Positions 9,007-16,519 of a stretch of DNA of 47,444 bases are shown here, piece by piece. Position numbers and translations under genes: made by a program. The stretch is from Rhodanobacter sp. (GTDB lineage Bacteria > Pseudomonadota > Gammaproteobacteria > Xanthomonadales > Rhodanobacteraceae): NCBI GenBank assembly GCA_004298045.1, contig SCRM01000009.1:1-47444 (forward strand). Direction: 5' to 3'. Each line of letters begins with the position of its first letter. The first letter of the stretch is position 1. The notes beneath the pieces were generated by a model. That model saw only the letters and a program-made list of their open reading frames with translations, had not been told where the DNA came from and made no database searches.

Positions 9007-9023
9007 CCCGGCCAGCGGCCGGG
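9007..9023 (-). terminator. Hairpin between epimerase and hydrolase genes
   Basis: CCCGGCC and GGCCGGG form a 7-base stem with an AGC loop shortly after the epimerase stop codon. There is no T-run, so it may damp rather than stop transcription into the hydrolase gene. Confidence 0.3.
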
Positions 9024-9030
9024 ACGCGGC

Positions 9031-10185
9031 TCAGCCACCGTGACCGGCGGCCCGATCCACCGAGAACCGGTAGACGATGTGGTTGTGATAAGTCTGCCCC
9101 GGCGCCAATCGCGCCGAGCCGAAGTCGGGATGGTTGGGCGTATCCGGAAACCTCTGCGGCTCCAGCACGAAGGCATCGCCCTGGCGGTAGATGCGCCCCG
9201 ATTTGCCCACGCTGGTGCCGTCGAGAAAATTGCCCGAATAGAACTGCAGACCCGGCTGGGCGGAATGGAGCGTCAATACGCGGCCGCTGTGCGGGTCTTC
9301 CACCTTCGCCACCAGCCGTGGCGCAGGAGCCTCGGTGCGGCTGATCACCCAGTTCATGTCGTAGCCGTGGCCGCGCAGCAACTGCGGCTCCCTGCCGTCG
9401 CGGATGTCGCGGCCGATCGGCTTGCCGTGGCGGAAGTCGTAGGCGGTGCCGGCCACGGCGCGGAACTCGCCGGTGGGAATCAACGTATCGTCCACCGGCG
9501 TGATGCTGTCCGCCGGGATGGTGAGGATATCGTCGTAAATGCTGCCGGAGCCCTCGCCACCCAGGTTCCAGTAAGTGTGGTTGCTGAGGTTGACGATGGT
9601 GGGCTTGTCGGTGGTGGCGCGGTAGTCGATGTCCAGCTCGTGGCCGGCCTTGAGCGTGTAGGTAGCGGTGGCGGTGAGCGTGCCGGGGTACCCCTGGTCG
9701 CCATCGGGGCTGACGTAGCGCAGCGTCACGCTGGGCTCGGGCGCCTTCACCACCTTCACCACCTGCCACACCACCTTGTCGAAGCCCTTGGTGCCGCCAT
9801 GCAGCGAGTTCGGGCCGTCGTTGAGGGTGAGCTGGTAGCTCTTGCCATCCAGCGTGAAGCGCCCCTTGGCGATGCGGTTGGCGAACCGCCCCACCGTGGC
9901 GCCGAAGTACTGCGGCTTGGCCAGGTAGTCGTTGAGGTTGGGATAGGCCAGCACCACGTCGGCCAGCTTGCCGTGGCGATCCGGCAGCATCAGCGACTGC
10001 AGGCTCGCGCCCAGGCTGATGACACGGGCGGTGAAGCCGTGACCGTCGTCCAGCGTCACGACTTCCACCTTGTTCCCATTCGGCAAGGTGCCGAAGGTCG
10101 CGCGGCTGGCATCAGCCGCCGCGCAAAGCCAAGACGCGATCAACAGCGGAAAGGCGATGCCGCAGACGACCAGGTGCTTGTTCAT
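9031..10185 (-). CDS. galM: Aldose 1-epimerase (galactose mutarotase), exported
   Basis: Interconverts alpha and beta anomers of free aldoses such as galactose, arabinose or glucose. Family features are ATVGRFANRIAKGRF, NSLHGGTKGFDKVVW (active-site His), SNHTYWNLGGEG (second His) and FYSGNFLDGTSVGKSG near the end, in normal order. The 384-residue protein carries a signal peptide (LVVCGIAFPLLIASWLCAAA), so it works in the periplasm on sugars released there. ATG at 10185 is spaced 7 bases from GGGGA; a TTG one codon upstream is less likely. It is the first gene of a two-gene unit with the GH5-like hydrolase, and a site like the receptor operator lies 50 bases upstream. Confidence 0.93.
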   Translation of the reverse strand: MNKHLVVCGIAFPLLIASWLCAAADASRATFGTLPNGNKVEVVTLDDGHGFTARVISLGASLQSLMLPDRHGKLADVVLAYPNLNDYLAKPQYFGATVGRFANRIAKGRFTLDGKSYQLTLNDGPNSLHGGTKGFDKVVWQVVKVVKAPEPSVTLRYVSPDGDQGYPGTLTATATYTLKAGHELDIDYRATTDKPTIVNLSNHTYWNLGGEGSGSIYDDILTIPADSITPVDDTLIPTGEFRAVAGTAYDFRHGKPIGRDIRDGREPQLLRGHGYDMNWVISRTEAPAPRLVAKVEDPHSGRVLTLHSAQPGLQFYSGNFLDGTSVGKSGRIYRQGDAFVLEPQRFPDTPNHPDFGSARLAPGQTYHNHIVYRFSVDRAAGHGG

Positions 10186-10234
10186 CAAACAGTCCCCGCT
10201 TCATGAAATGACATCGAGCAGGGTTGAACAGAAA

Positions 10235-10249
10235 CATATAATAAGACAT
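10235..10249 (-). promoter_or_regulatory. Putative operator site upstream of galM
   Basis: CATATAATAAGACAT on the plus strand matches CATATAGTACGACAA, the complement of 7583-7597 before the TonB receptor, at 12 of 15 bases. It is an AT-rich island in GC-rich DNA, 50 bases before the galM start. Could also be part of the promoter -10 region. Confidence 0.35.
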
Positions 10250-10360
10250 TTTTCAAGCATCCCGCCGCCGCAGGAAGCCATCGCCAAGCCCTCCGTGCCG
10301 GATGGAAACCGCCATGGCCGGCATCTTCAGTCCGCCTCAGCCCACAGTGAATCTCGGGTG

Positions 10361-12433
10361 CTACAGCGCCGCCCGTCGGAGCAGCTGGGCGTTGATCGCC
10401 ACGATCACCGTGCTGGCGGACATCAGGATCGCGCCCACTGCCGGGACCAGCAGGATGCCCGTCCAGGCCAGTGCGCCCGCGGCCAGTGGAATCGCCAGGA
10501 TGTTGTAGCCTGCCGCCCACCAGAGGTTCTGCACCATCTTGCGGTAGCTGGCCCGGCTCAGGGTGACGATGCGCGGCACGTCGCGCGGATCGGAGCGCAC
10601 CAGCACCACGTCTCCGGCTTCCACCGCCACGTCCGTGCCGGCGCCGATGGCCACGCCCACGTCCGCGGTTACCAGCGCCGGTGCGTCGTTCACGCCATCG
10701 CCCACCATGGCGACCTTGCGGTTGCCCTGCTGCAGCTCCCCGATCTTGGCGACCTTGTCCTCCGGCAGGATTTCGGCAAAGACCACGTCGATCCCCAGCT
10801 CCCGGGCAACGGACTCGGCGACTGCTCGGGAGTCGCCGGTGAGCATGGCCACCTTGATGCCGGCAGCGTGCAGGCGTTCGATGGCTTCCCGCGATTCGGG
10901 CCGCACCGCATCGGCGATGGCGAACACGGCGAGCACGCGGTTGCCTTCGATCAGGTAGGTGGCCGACTGCGCGTTGGCGGCCGCGGCCTGCGCGGCTTCC
11001 TGGATCATCCGGCCGGGCCGCGCGCCCAGCCGCCTGAGCATGGCGGGCCCACCGACATGCAGCAGGCGGCCTTCCACCTCGGCACGCACGCCCACCCCGG
11101 CCATCGACTCGAACCCGGCCGAGGCAGGTATCGCCAGGCCGCGCTCCTTCGCGCTCGTCGTCAGGGCATGGGCGATGGGATGCTCGGCGTCACGCTGCAC
11201 CGCCGCGGCCAGGCGCAGGGCGTCGTCCTGCGTCACGCCGTCCTCGACTGTCATCGACACCACGCGATGCGAACCAAGCGTCAGCGTGCCCGTCTTGTCG
11301 AACACGACGATATCGAGGTTGCGTGCCTCTTCCAGACCGCGCCGGTCGCGAACCAGCAGGCCGTTCTGCGCGCCGATCGTGGTGGAGATCGCGGTTACCA
11401 GTGGCACCGCCAGCCCGAGGGCGTGCGGGCAGGCGATCACCAGTACCGTCACCACGCGGGTGATGGTGAAGTCCAGTGTTGCGCCCGCCGCCGACCATGC
11501 GACGAACGTGACCACACCCGCGCCAATGGCGACCAGCGTGAGCCAGAACGCCGCCCGGTCCGCCAGTGCCTGGGCGCGCGAACGGGACGTCTGCGCCTGC
11601 GCAACCAGGCGCATGATCCCGGCCAGGGCCGTGCTGTCCCCGGTGCCGGTGACCTCGACCCGGAGCGATCCCTGGCCGTTCACCGTGCCGGCGATGACCT
11701 TGGCGCCTTCGCTTTTTTCGACCGGCTTCGACTCGCCGGTAATCATCGCCTCGCTGACGCTGCTCTTGCCGCTCTTCACCACGCCGTCGGCGGGGATGCC
11801 CGCGCCGGGCCGGATCAGCAGCACGTCGCCGGCGCGGAGTTCGCCGACCGGGACCACCTCGGTTTCATCGCCGCGGGTGATCCGTACCGCCGTGTCCGGC
11901 AGCAGTTTGGCCAGCTCCTTGAGCGCGCCCTGGGCCTGGAAGATCGAGCGCATCTCGATCCAGTGGCCCAGCAGCATGATCGTCACCAAGGTCGCCAGCT
12001 CCCACCACAGCGCATGCCCCGGATAGCCGAGTGTCACCGCCGCGCTGTAGAGGAAGGCGACCACGATCGCCATCGAGATCAGCGTCATCATGCCTGGCAG
12101 GCGGTCGATCAGCTCGCCCCATGCGCCCTTCACGAACACCCAGCCGCCGTAGAGAAAGACGACGGTGCCGAAGATCGCGGGGAGGTACTGCGCGCCGGGG
12201 AACCGGGGCGCCGTGTACCCGAACCATTCCTGCAGCATCGGCTCCCACACCAAGGCGGGAAGGGTCAGTGCCAGGCTGAGCCAGAACCGGTCGCGGAACA
12301 TCTCCACGCTGTGGCCGGCATGCTTGTCGTGGCCGGCGTGTTCGCCGGTGTCCGGCCCATGTCCGTGCGCGTGGTGCGCGGAATGCTCATCGGACGCATG
12401 GGCGTGCCCGGATGGATGGCGGTCGGTATGCAT
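10361..12433 (-). CDS. copB: Copper-transporting P1B-type ATPase, CopB/CPH class
   Basis: Inner-membrane ATP-driven exporter of copper. The membrane motif is CPH (residues 335-337) rather than CPC, which marks the P1B-3 (CopB) class. Other signs: phosphorylation site DKTGTLT (Asp379), TGES in the actuator domain, and GDGVNDAPAL. There is no HMA domain; instead the first ~45 residues are His-rich (HAHASDEHSAHHAHGHG), a typical metal-binding tail. 690 residues is the normal size. ATG at 12433 follows CGGAGG. It is 174 bases downstream of the PRPP synthetase-like gene on the same strand, so it may be the last gene of the copper operon or have its own promoter in that gap. Confidence 0.93.
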   Translation of the reverse strand: MHTDRHPSGHAHASDEHSAHHAHGHGPDTGEHAGHDKHAGHSVEMFRDRFWLSLALTLPALVWEPMLQEWFGYTAPRFPGAQYLPAIFGTVVFLYGGWVFVKGAWGELIDRLPGMMTLISMAIVVAFLYSAAVTLGYPGHALWWELATLVTIMLLGHWIEMRSIFQAQGALKELAKLLPDTAVRITRGDETEVVPVGELRAGDVLLIRPGAGIPADGVVKSGKSSVSEAMITGESKPVEKSEGAKVIAGTVNGQGSLRVEVTGTGDSTALAGIMRLVAQAQTSRSRAQALADRAAFWLTLVAIGAGVVTFVAWSAAGATLDFTITRVVTVLVIACPHALGLAVPLVTAISTTIGAQNGLLVRDRRGLEEARNLDIVVFDKTGTLTLGSHRVVSMTVEDGVTQDDALRLAAAVQRDAEHPIAHALTTSAKERGLAIPASAGFESMAGVGVRAEVEGRLLHVGGPAMLRRLGARPGRMIQEAAQAAAANAQSATYLIEGNRVLAVFAIADAVRPESREAIERLHAAGIKVAMLTGDSRAVAESVARELGIDVVFAEILPEDKVAKIGELQQGNRKVAMVGDGVNDAPALVTADVGVAIGAGTDVAVEAGDVVLVRSDPRDVPRIVTLSRASYRKMVQNLWWAAGYNILAIPLAAGALAWTGILLVPAVGAILMSASTVIVAINAQLLRRAAL

Positions 12434-12607
12434 GGATGCCTCCGGTCAAGCACAGGTCGAAAAAAGATGGTGGGATCGCCGTCGCCATCGATGGCGATCG
12501 GCTCCTCCGTGTCCAGCAGGTGTGCCCGGTTCATTCCCGGTAAGCCGCCGCTACCACGCAGGCCCGGTGCAACGGTTCGCAGACCGCAGGCCGGCGACGT
12601 CAAAGGT

Positions 12608-13522
12608 TCACGAGGCCCCCGGCGCAGTGGGAAGCGACGTCATGAGCTTGGCCGCGGCGGCGCCGAGCGCCGGTCCCGTCGAGATCGCGTTGGACGGATG
12701 GGCGATCGTGTCGGTACTGACGATTCTCGCCAGACGGGCGGCTTTCAGTTGCTCATAGGCATCACCCGAGAACACCGGATGGATCGCCACCACGACCGGC
12801 GCCGGCAGGCCGAGTCGTTCCAGGTGGCCGAGCGTCTCCAGGATCGTGCGTCCCGATGAAACGATGTCGTCGACCAGCACCGGGGTGCGTCCGGCGACGG
12901 CAGCGGCATCGGGCAAGCTGACGCTGACATCGTAGTCGCCGCGGCGCAGCTTGCGCAGCACCTGGAAGGGCACGCCGGCCCGCGTGGCGATGCTGCTCAC
13001 CCATTGCTCACTTTCGCTGTCAGGCCCGATCACGATGGCGTCGGGCACATTCGAAGCGATCCAGCGGGCCACGAGCGGAGCGGCGCGCACGTGTGCCGTC
13101 GGGATGCGGTACAAGGCATCCAGTCGTGGCGTGCGATGCAGGTGGGGGTCCACCGTCACCAGCCAGTCGAAGGACTGCTCCAGAAAGCGCGCGAACAGCG
13201 GCGAGGTGACGGCCTCGCCGCGGTGGAAGCGGGTGTCCTGCCGCATGTAGCCGAGGTAGGGCGCAATCAGACCCACGCTGCGGGCGCCGAACTCACGGGC
13301 GGTCTCCGCGGCGAACCGCAGCGGCAGCGCGATGGCGTCGGCCGTGCGCAGGCTCGCAAGCATGGCGACGTCCGCGTCCTGCAGGGCAGTATCCAGGGTA
13401 ACCAGGGATTCCCCATCGGGAAACCGGTGCCAGTCCAGCGGGGCAACGCGGGCGCCGAGTTCGGCCCCGACCGTCGCCGCCAGGGCGACGTCGGCGGGAA
13501 ACGGGATCAGGATGCGATTCAT
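12608..13522 (-). CDS. Ribose-phosphate pyrophosphokinase-like protein (PRPP synthetase family)
   Basis: Expected to make 5-phosphoribosyl-1-pyrophosphate from ribose 5-phosphate (or a related pentose phosphate) and ATP. Seen: YLGYMRQDTRFHRGEAVTS (ATP/flexible-loop region), TVDPHLHRTP (divalent-cation/catalytic His) and VLVDDIVSSGRTI, the PRPP-binding loop. At 304 residues it is of usual size but sequence details differ from housekeeping Prs, so it is probably a specialised paralogue. The start overlaps the stop of the phosphorylase gene by ATGA, implying translational coupling. Known gene neighbourhoods pair such proteins with AMP/thymidine phosphorylases and MBL-fold RNases; the joint role in nucleotide salvage is inferred. 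Confidence 0.85.
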   Translation of the reverse strand: MNRILIPFPADVALAATVGAELGARVAPLDWHRFPDGESLVTLDTALQDADVAMLASLRTADAIALPLRFAAETAREFGARSVGLIAPYLGYMRQDTRFHRGEAVTSPLFARFLEQSFDWLVTVDPHLHRTPRLDALYRIPTAHVRAAPLVARWIASNVPDAIVIGPDSESEQWVSSIATRAGVPFQVLRKLRRGDYDVSVSLPDAAAVAGRTPVLVDDIVSSGRTILETLGHLERLGLPAPVVVAIHPVFSGDAYEQLKAARLARIVSTDTIAHPSNAISTGPALGAAAAKLMTSLPTAPGAS

Positions 13523-15030
13523 GCGGCCTCCTCCAAGGCGAAGGGCACGGCCGTCGCCGCGTACTCCAGCGCGTACGCCAACTCTCCGCGCGACTGCGCA
13601 TGGACGGTGAACAGGGGTTGTCCGCGCTGGACGACGTCACCGATCCGCCACGCGGTGGCCAGGCCCGCGGCAGGCGAGCCGGGGGCGCCGGCAAGCTTGG
13701 CAATGCGTGCCAGCCGGCGGTTGTCGATCGCCGCAATCCGCCCGGACGCACCCGCGGTGACGTCCGCGGTGAACTCCGCGTGTGGCGGCTCGCGGAAACC
13801 GCCCTGGGCTTCGCAGATCGCGAGGAACTTCGCCAGCGCCCGGCCCGAGTCCAACACCTCATTGGCCCGCGCTACCCCGGTGCCTGGGGTGGTGCCGGGC
13901 ACCATGTCCAGCAGGGCACCGGCGAGCGCCACGCTGCGCTCGCGCAGATCCGCCGGTGCATCGGCGTTGTTGCGCAGGACCTTGAGCACATCCAGCGCCT
14001 CCAGCGCGGGCCCGATGCCCACGCCGACCGGCTGGCGGCCGTCGGAGCGGTACACGTCCAGCTGAAGGCCAAGCGCCGAGGCCGTGCCACCCAGCCGGGT
14101 GGCAAGACGGGTGCCGGCGGCGTCGCTGCGCACCTTCGCGGTCGGACCTACCGGGATGTCGATCAGGACGTGGGTCGAGCCGGCCGCAACCTTTTTCGAC
14201 AGCACGCTGGCGACCAATTGCCCGTCGCTGTCGAAATCCAGCGGTCGCTGGATCCGGATCACGATGTCGTCGGCCGGGCTCAGGCGGACGTTGCCTCCCC
14301 AGACAATGCAGCCTCCCTCACGCTCCACGACGCGCCGCATGTCCGGCAGGTCCAGTGCCACCGGCGCCAGCACCTCCATGGTGTCGGCGGTCCCCGCCGG
14401 CGACGTGATCGCGCGCGAGGAGGTCTTGGGGATGCGGTAGCCGAGCGCGGCGATGATCGCCACTACGATCGGGGTGGTGCGATTCCCCGGCAGACCACCG
14501 ACACAATGCTTGTCCAGCACCAGGCCTTCGCCCCAGTCGAGCCGCTGGCCGACGGTCAGCATGGCCCGGGTCAGCGCGGTGGTTTCACTCTGGTCCAGCC
14601 GCTCGCCGGCGGAGGCGGCGACGAAGGCCGCGAGCTCCAGGTCGGACAGCCGGCTGGCCACGGCGTCCTGCATCAGGGCGAGATACTGGGATTCGTCCAG
14701 ACGTCCGCCAAACACCTTGGATCGCAGTGCACCCACGGAAGCCGCCGGCTCGGGGTGACGGAAGCTGGCCAGCTCCCCGGGCTGCGGTGCCAGTGCGCTC
14801 CAGGCCGCCTCCGAAAGAGCTGCCTCATCGACGGTGACCAGGTCGCCGACCACGACATTCAGGGTCGCGATCAGCGTGCGCTGCCCGAGCTGCACCTCCA
14901 CCCGGGTCATGGCGGCGAATCCTTCCGAGCGGCAAATCTCGCATTCGCGGTGCATGTAGACCACCGGCTGCTGGTAGGTGTCGATGCCGGCACGGACGAC
15001 CCGCATGCGGGTGTGGGTCAACGCGTTCAT
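13519..15030 (-). CDS. Thymidine/AMP phosphorylase family protein (archaeal-type)
   Basis: Phosphorolyses a pyrimidine nucleoside or a nucleoside 5'-monophosphate, giving the base and a ribose 1-phosphate or ribose 1,5-bisphosphate. The 503-residue product is longer than DeoA (~440), with an extra ~90-residue N-terminal domain as in archaeal AMP phosphorylase. Catalytic-domain motifs are LDKHCVGGLPGNRTTP (phosphate binding) and KTSSRAITSPAGTADTME. ATG at 15030 with GGAGGACGTGGAAC upstream is chosen over an upstream in-frame start. Both ends overlap neighbours by ATGA (MBL protein before, PRPP synthetase after). AMP-phosphorylase activity rather than thymidine activity is favoured by length and context but unproven. 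Confidence 0.85.
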   Translation of the reverse strand: MNALTHTRMRVVRAGIDTYQQPVVYMHRECEICRSEGFAAMTRVEVQLGQRTLIATLNVVVGDLVTVDEAALSEAAWSALAPQPGELASFRHPEPAASVGALRSKVFGGRLDESQYLALMQDAVASRLSDLELAAFVAASAGERLDQSETTALTRAMLTVGQRLDWGEGLVLDKHCVGGLPGNRTTPIVVAIIAALGYRIPKTSSRAITSPAGTADTMEVLAPVALDLPDMRRVVEREGGCIVWGGNVRLSPADDIVIRIQRPLDFDSDGQLVASVLSKKVAAGSTHVLIDIPVGPTAKVRSDAAGTRLATRLGGTASALGLQLDVYRSDGRQPVGVGIGPALEALDVLKVLRNNADAPADLRERSVALAGALLDMVPGTTPGTGVARANEVLDSGRALAKFLAICEAQGGFREPPHAEFTADVTAGASGRIAAIDNRRLARIAKLAGAPGSPAAGLATAWRIGDVVQRGQPLFTVHAQSRGELAYALEYAATAVPFALEEAA

Positions 15031-16418
15031 GTTCCACGTCCTCCTTCCAGCGCCACCCGTTCCAGGTGTTCCGGAGCGCGGGCCGACCATCCGAGCTCGC
15101 GCTGGATGCGCGCGCGCAACGTGTCTGCCGCGTCCGGCTCGCCGTGCGTCACGTAGACAATGCGTGGCGCCGTCGGTGCGGTGCGCATCCAGTCCAGCAG
15201 TTCGTTCGCATCCGCGTGGCCGGAGAACCCCTCCAGTTGGACGACCTCGGCGCGGATGGGAACGTCGCGACCGAACATCCGCAACGTGGACGCGCCCCCC
15301 ACCAGGGCCGCGCCCCGCGTGCCACCGGCTTGGTAGCCCGCGAGCACGATGGCATTGCGATCATCCGGGCCGAACGCCTCGATGTGATGCAGTACGCGAC
15401 CGCCGGTAACCATGCCGCTGGCCGAGATGATGATCAGCGGCCCGCGCTGGCGATTGAGCGCCTTGGACTCCTCGACGCTGTTGATGAAGGTCGTCAGCTC
15501 GTACATGCGGCGGCACTCCTCGTCCGACACGCGGTGTTCGTCGTGGTGGCGGTGGTAGATGCGGGTCGCATTGATGGCCATCGGGCTGTTGAGGTAGACC
15601 GGAACCCGCGGGATTTCGCCCCGCTCCCGCAGGCGCGTCAGGTGCAACATCAACGCCTGCGCCCTGCCCACCGCAAAGGCCGGGATCACCATCACCCCGC
15701 CCCGGGCAGCCACCCGGCGCACGATCGGCGCGAGCTCGGCTTCCTGGTCGACGGACACGTGCGCCCGGTTGCCGTAGGTGGACTCGCAGACCAGCACGTC
15801 GCAGGCGGGCAGTGGCGAAGGCGGGTTCATCAGCGCCTCGTTCTGGCGCCCGAGGTCGCCGCTGAAGTGCAGGCGCTGGCCATGCACGTCCAGGCTGACA
15901 TGGGCAGCGCCGATGATGTGACCCGCCGGATGGAAGCGTGCCCGGATGCCGGGCACCACCTCGACCTCTTCGCCCTGGTCGTGGCCGTGCAGGTATTTCA
16001 GGCTCCTGCGCGCCTCCTCTTCGGTGTACAGCGGCAGCGGCTCCTTGTGCTTCGAGTATCCCTTGCGCGCCGCGTACTTGGCTTCCTCCTCCAACAGATG
16101 GCCGCTGTCGGGCAGCAACAGACCGCACAGCGCCACGCTGCCATGGGTGCAGTGGATGCGGCCGCGGAACCCCTGCTTGACCAGCGCCGGGAGGTATCCC
16201 GAATGGTCCAAGTGCGCATGGGTGAGCACGACGGCGTCGATGGCTGCCGGATCCACCGGGAACGGGGCCCAGTTGCGGTCACGCAGCTGCTTGTAGCCCT
16301 GGAACAGGCCACAGTCGACGAGCACGCGGTGCCCGCCATCCTCGACCAGATAGCGCGAACCGGTGACGGTGCCGGCGGCGCCGAGGAACTGCAGGGTGGA
16401 TCCGCTGGTGGTATTCAT
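15027..16418 (-). CDS. MBL-fold/beta-CASP metallo-hydrolase, putative ribonuclease
   Basis: A 463-residue member of the CPSF/Ysh1-like metallo-beta-lactamase superfamily, which cleaves RNA with two zinc ions. Seen: LTHAHLDHSGYLP (the HxHxDH metal motif), HPAGHIIGAAH, FSGDLGR, the beta-CASP part with FAVGRAQ and SASGMVTGG, and SGHAD followed by VTHGEP near the C-terminus. Length and motif order are normal. It is cytoplasmic (no signal). It overlaps the phosphorylase gene by ATGA and is itself overlapped by the 34-codon ORF upstream. Placed before a nucleotide phosphorylase and PRPP synthetase, it could supply nucleotides from RNA; this is an inference. Confidence 0.88.
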   Translation of the reverse strand: MNTTSGSTLQFLGAAGTVTGSRYLVEDGGHRVLVDCGLFQGYKQLRDRNWAPFPVDPAAIDAVVLTHAHLDHSGYLPALVKQGFRGRIHCTHGSVALCGLLLPDSGHLLEEEAKYAARKGYSKHKEPLPLYTEEEARRSLKYLHGHDQGEEVEVVPGIRARFHPAGHIIGAAHVSLDVHGQRLHFSGDLGRQNEALMNPPSPLPACDVLVCESTYGNRAHVSVDQEAELAPIVRRVAARGGVMVIPAFAVGRAQALMLHLTRLRERGEIPRVPVYLNSPMAINATRIYHRHHDEHRVSDEECRRMYELTTFINSVEESKALNRQRGPLIIISASGMVTGGRVLHHIEAFGPDDRNAIVLAGYQAGGTRGAALVGGASTLRMFGRDVPIRAEVVQLEGFSGHADANELLDWMRTAPTAPRIVYVTHGEPDAADTLRARIQRELGWSARAPEHLERVALEGGRGT

Positions 16419-16519
16419 GATTGCTCCGGGGCGAACGGGGTGCTGTGTGCACGGTCCAGCAACGACTGGTGCTCGGCCGGCAAGCCGGTGAGCGCCAGGG
16501 CGGGGAGAGGCTTTTTCAT
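16415..16519 (-). CDS. 34-residue ORF linking cusA and the MBL gene
   Basis: Small frame [13 protein letters not shown]...PFAPEQS. Its ATG overlaps the cusA stop as ATGA and its TGA overlaps the MBL start as ATGA, so it exactly bridges two genes. A GGAGGG lies 11 bases before the ATG, inside cusA. It has no membrane segment or known motif. It may be a real microprotein or only a translational relay that carries ribosomes from cusA to the MBL gene. Confidence 0.5.
   Translation of the reverse strand: MKKPLPALALTGLPAEHQSLLDRAHSTPFAPEQS

Noticed and set aside
10297-10322. Imperfect hairpin between galM and the copper ATPase gene
   Set aside because: Stem has a two-base bulge and no T-run; not convincing as a terminator.
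12484-12495. Palindrome GCCATCGATGGC before the copper ATPase gene
   Set aside because: Perfect 12-base palindrome, but of a common composition here and without a promoter or metal-regulator pattern (no CueR-type dyad); too weak to call. A nearby T-run on the minus strand is 9 bases away from the stem, so it is not a convincing terminator either.
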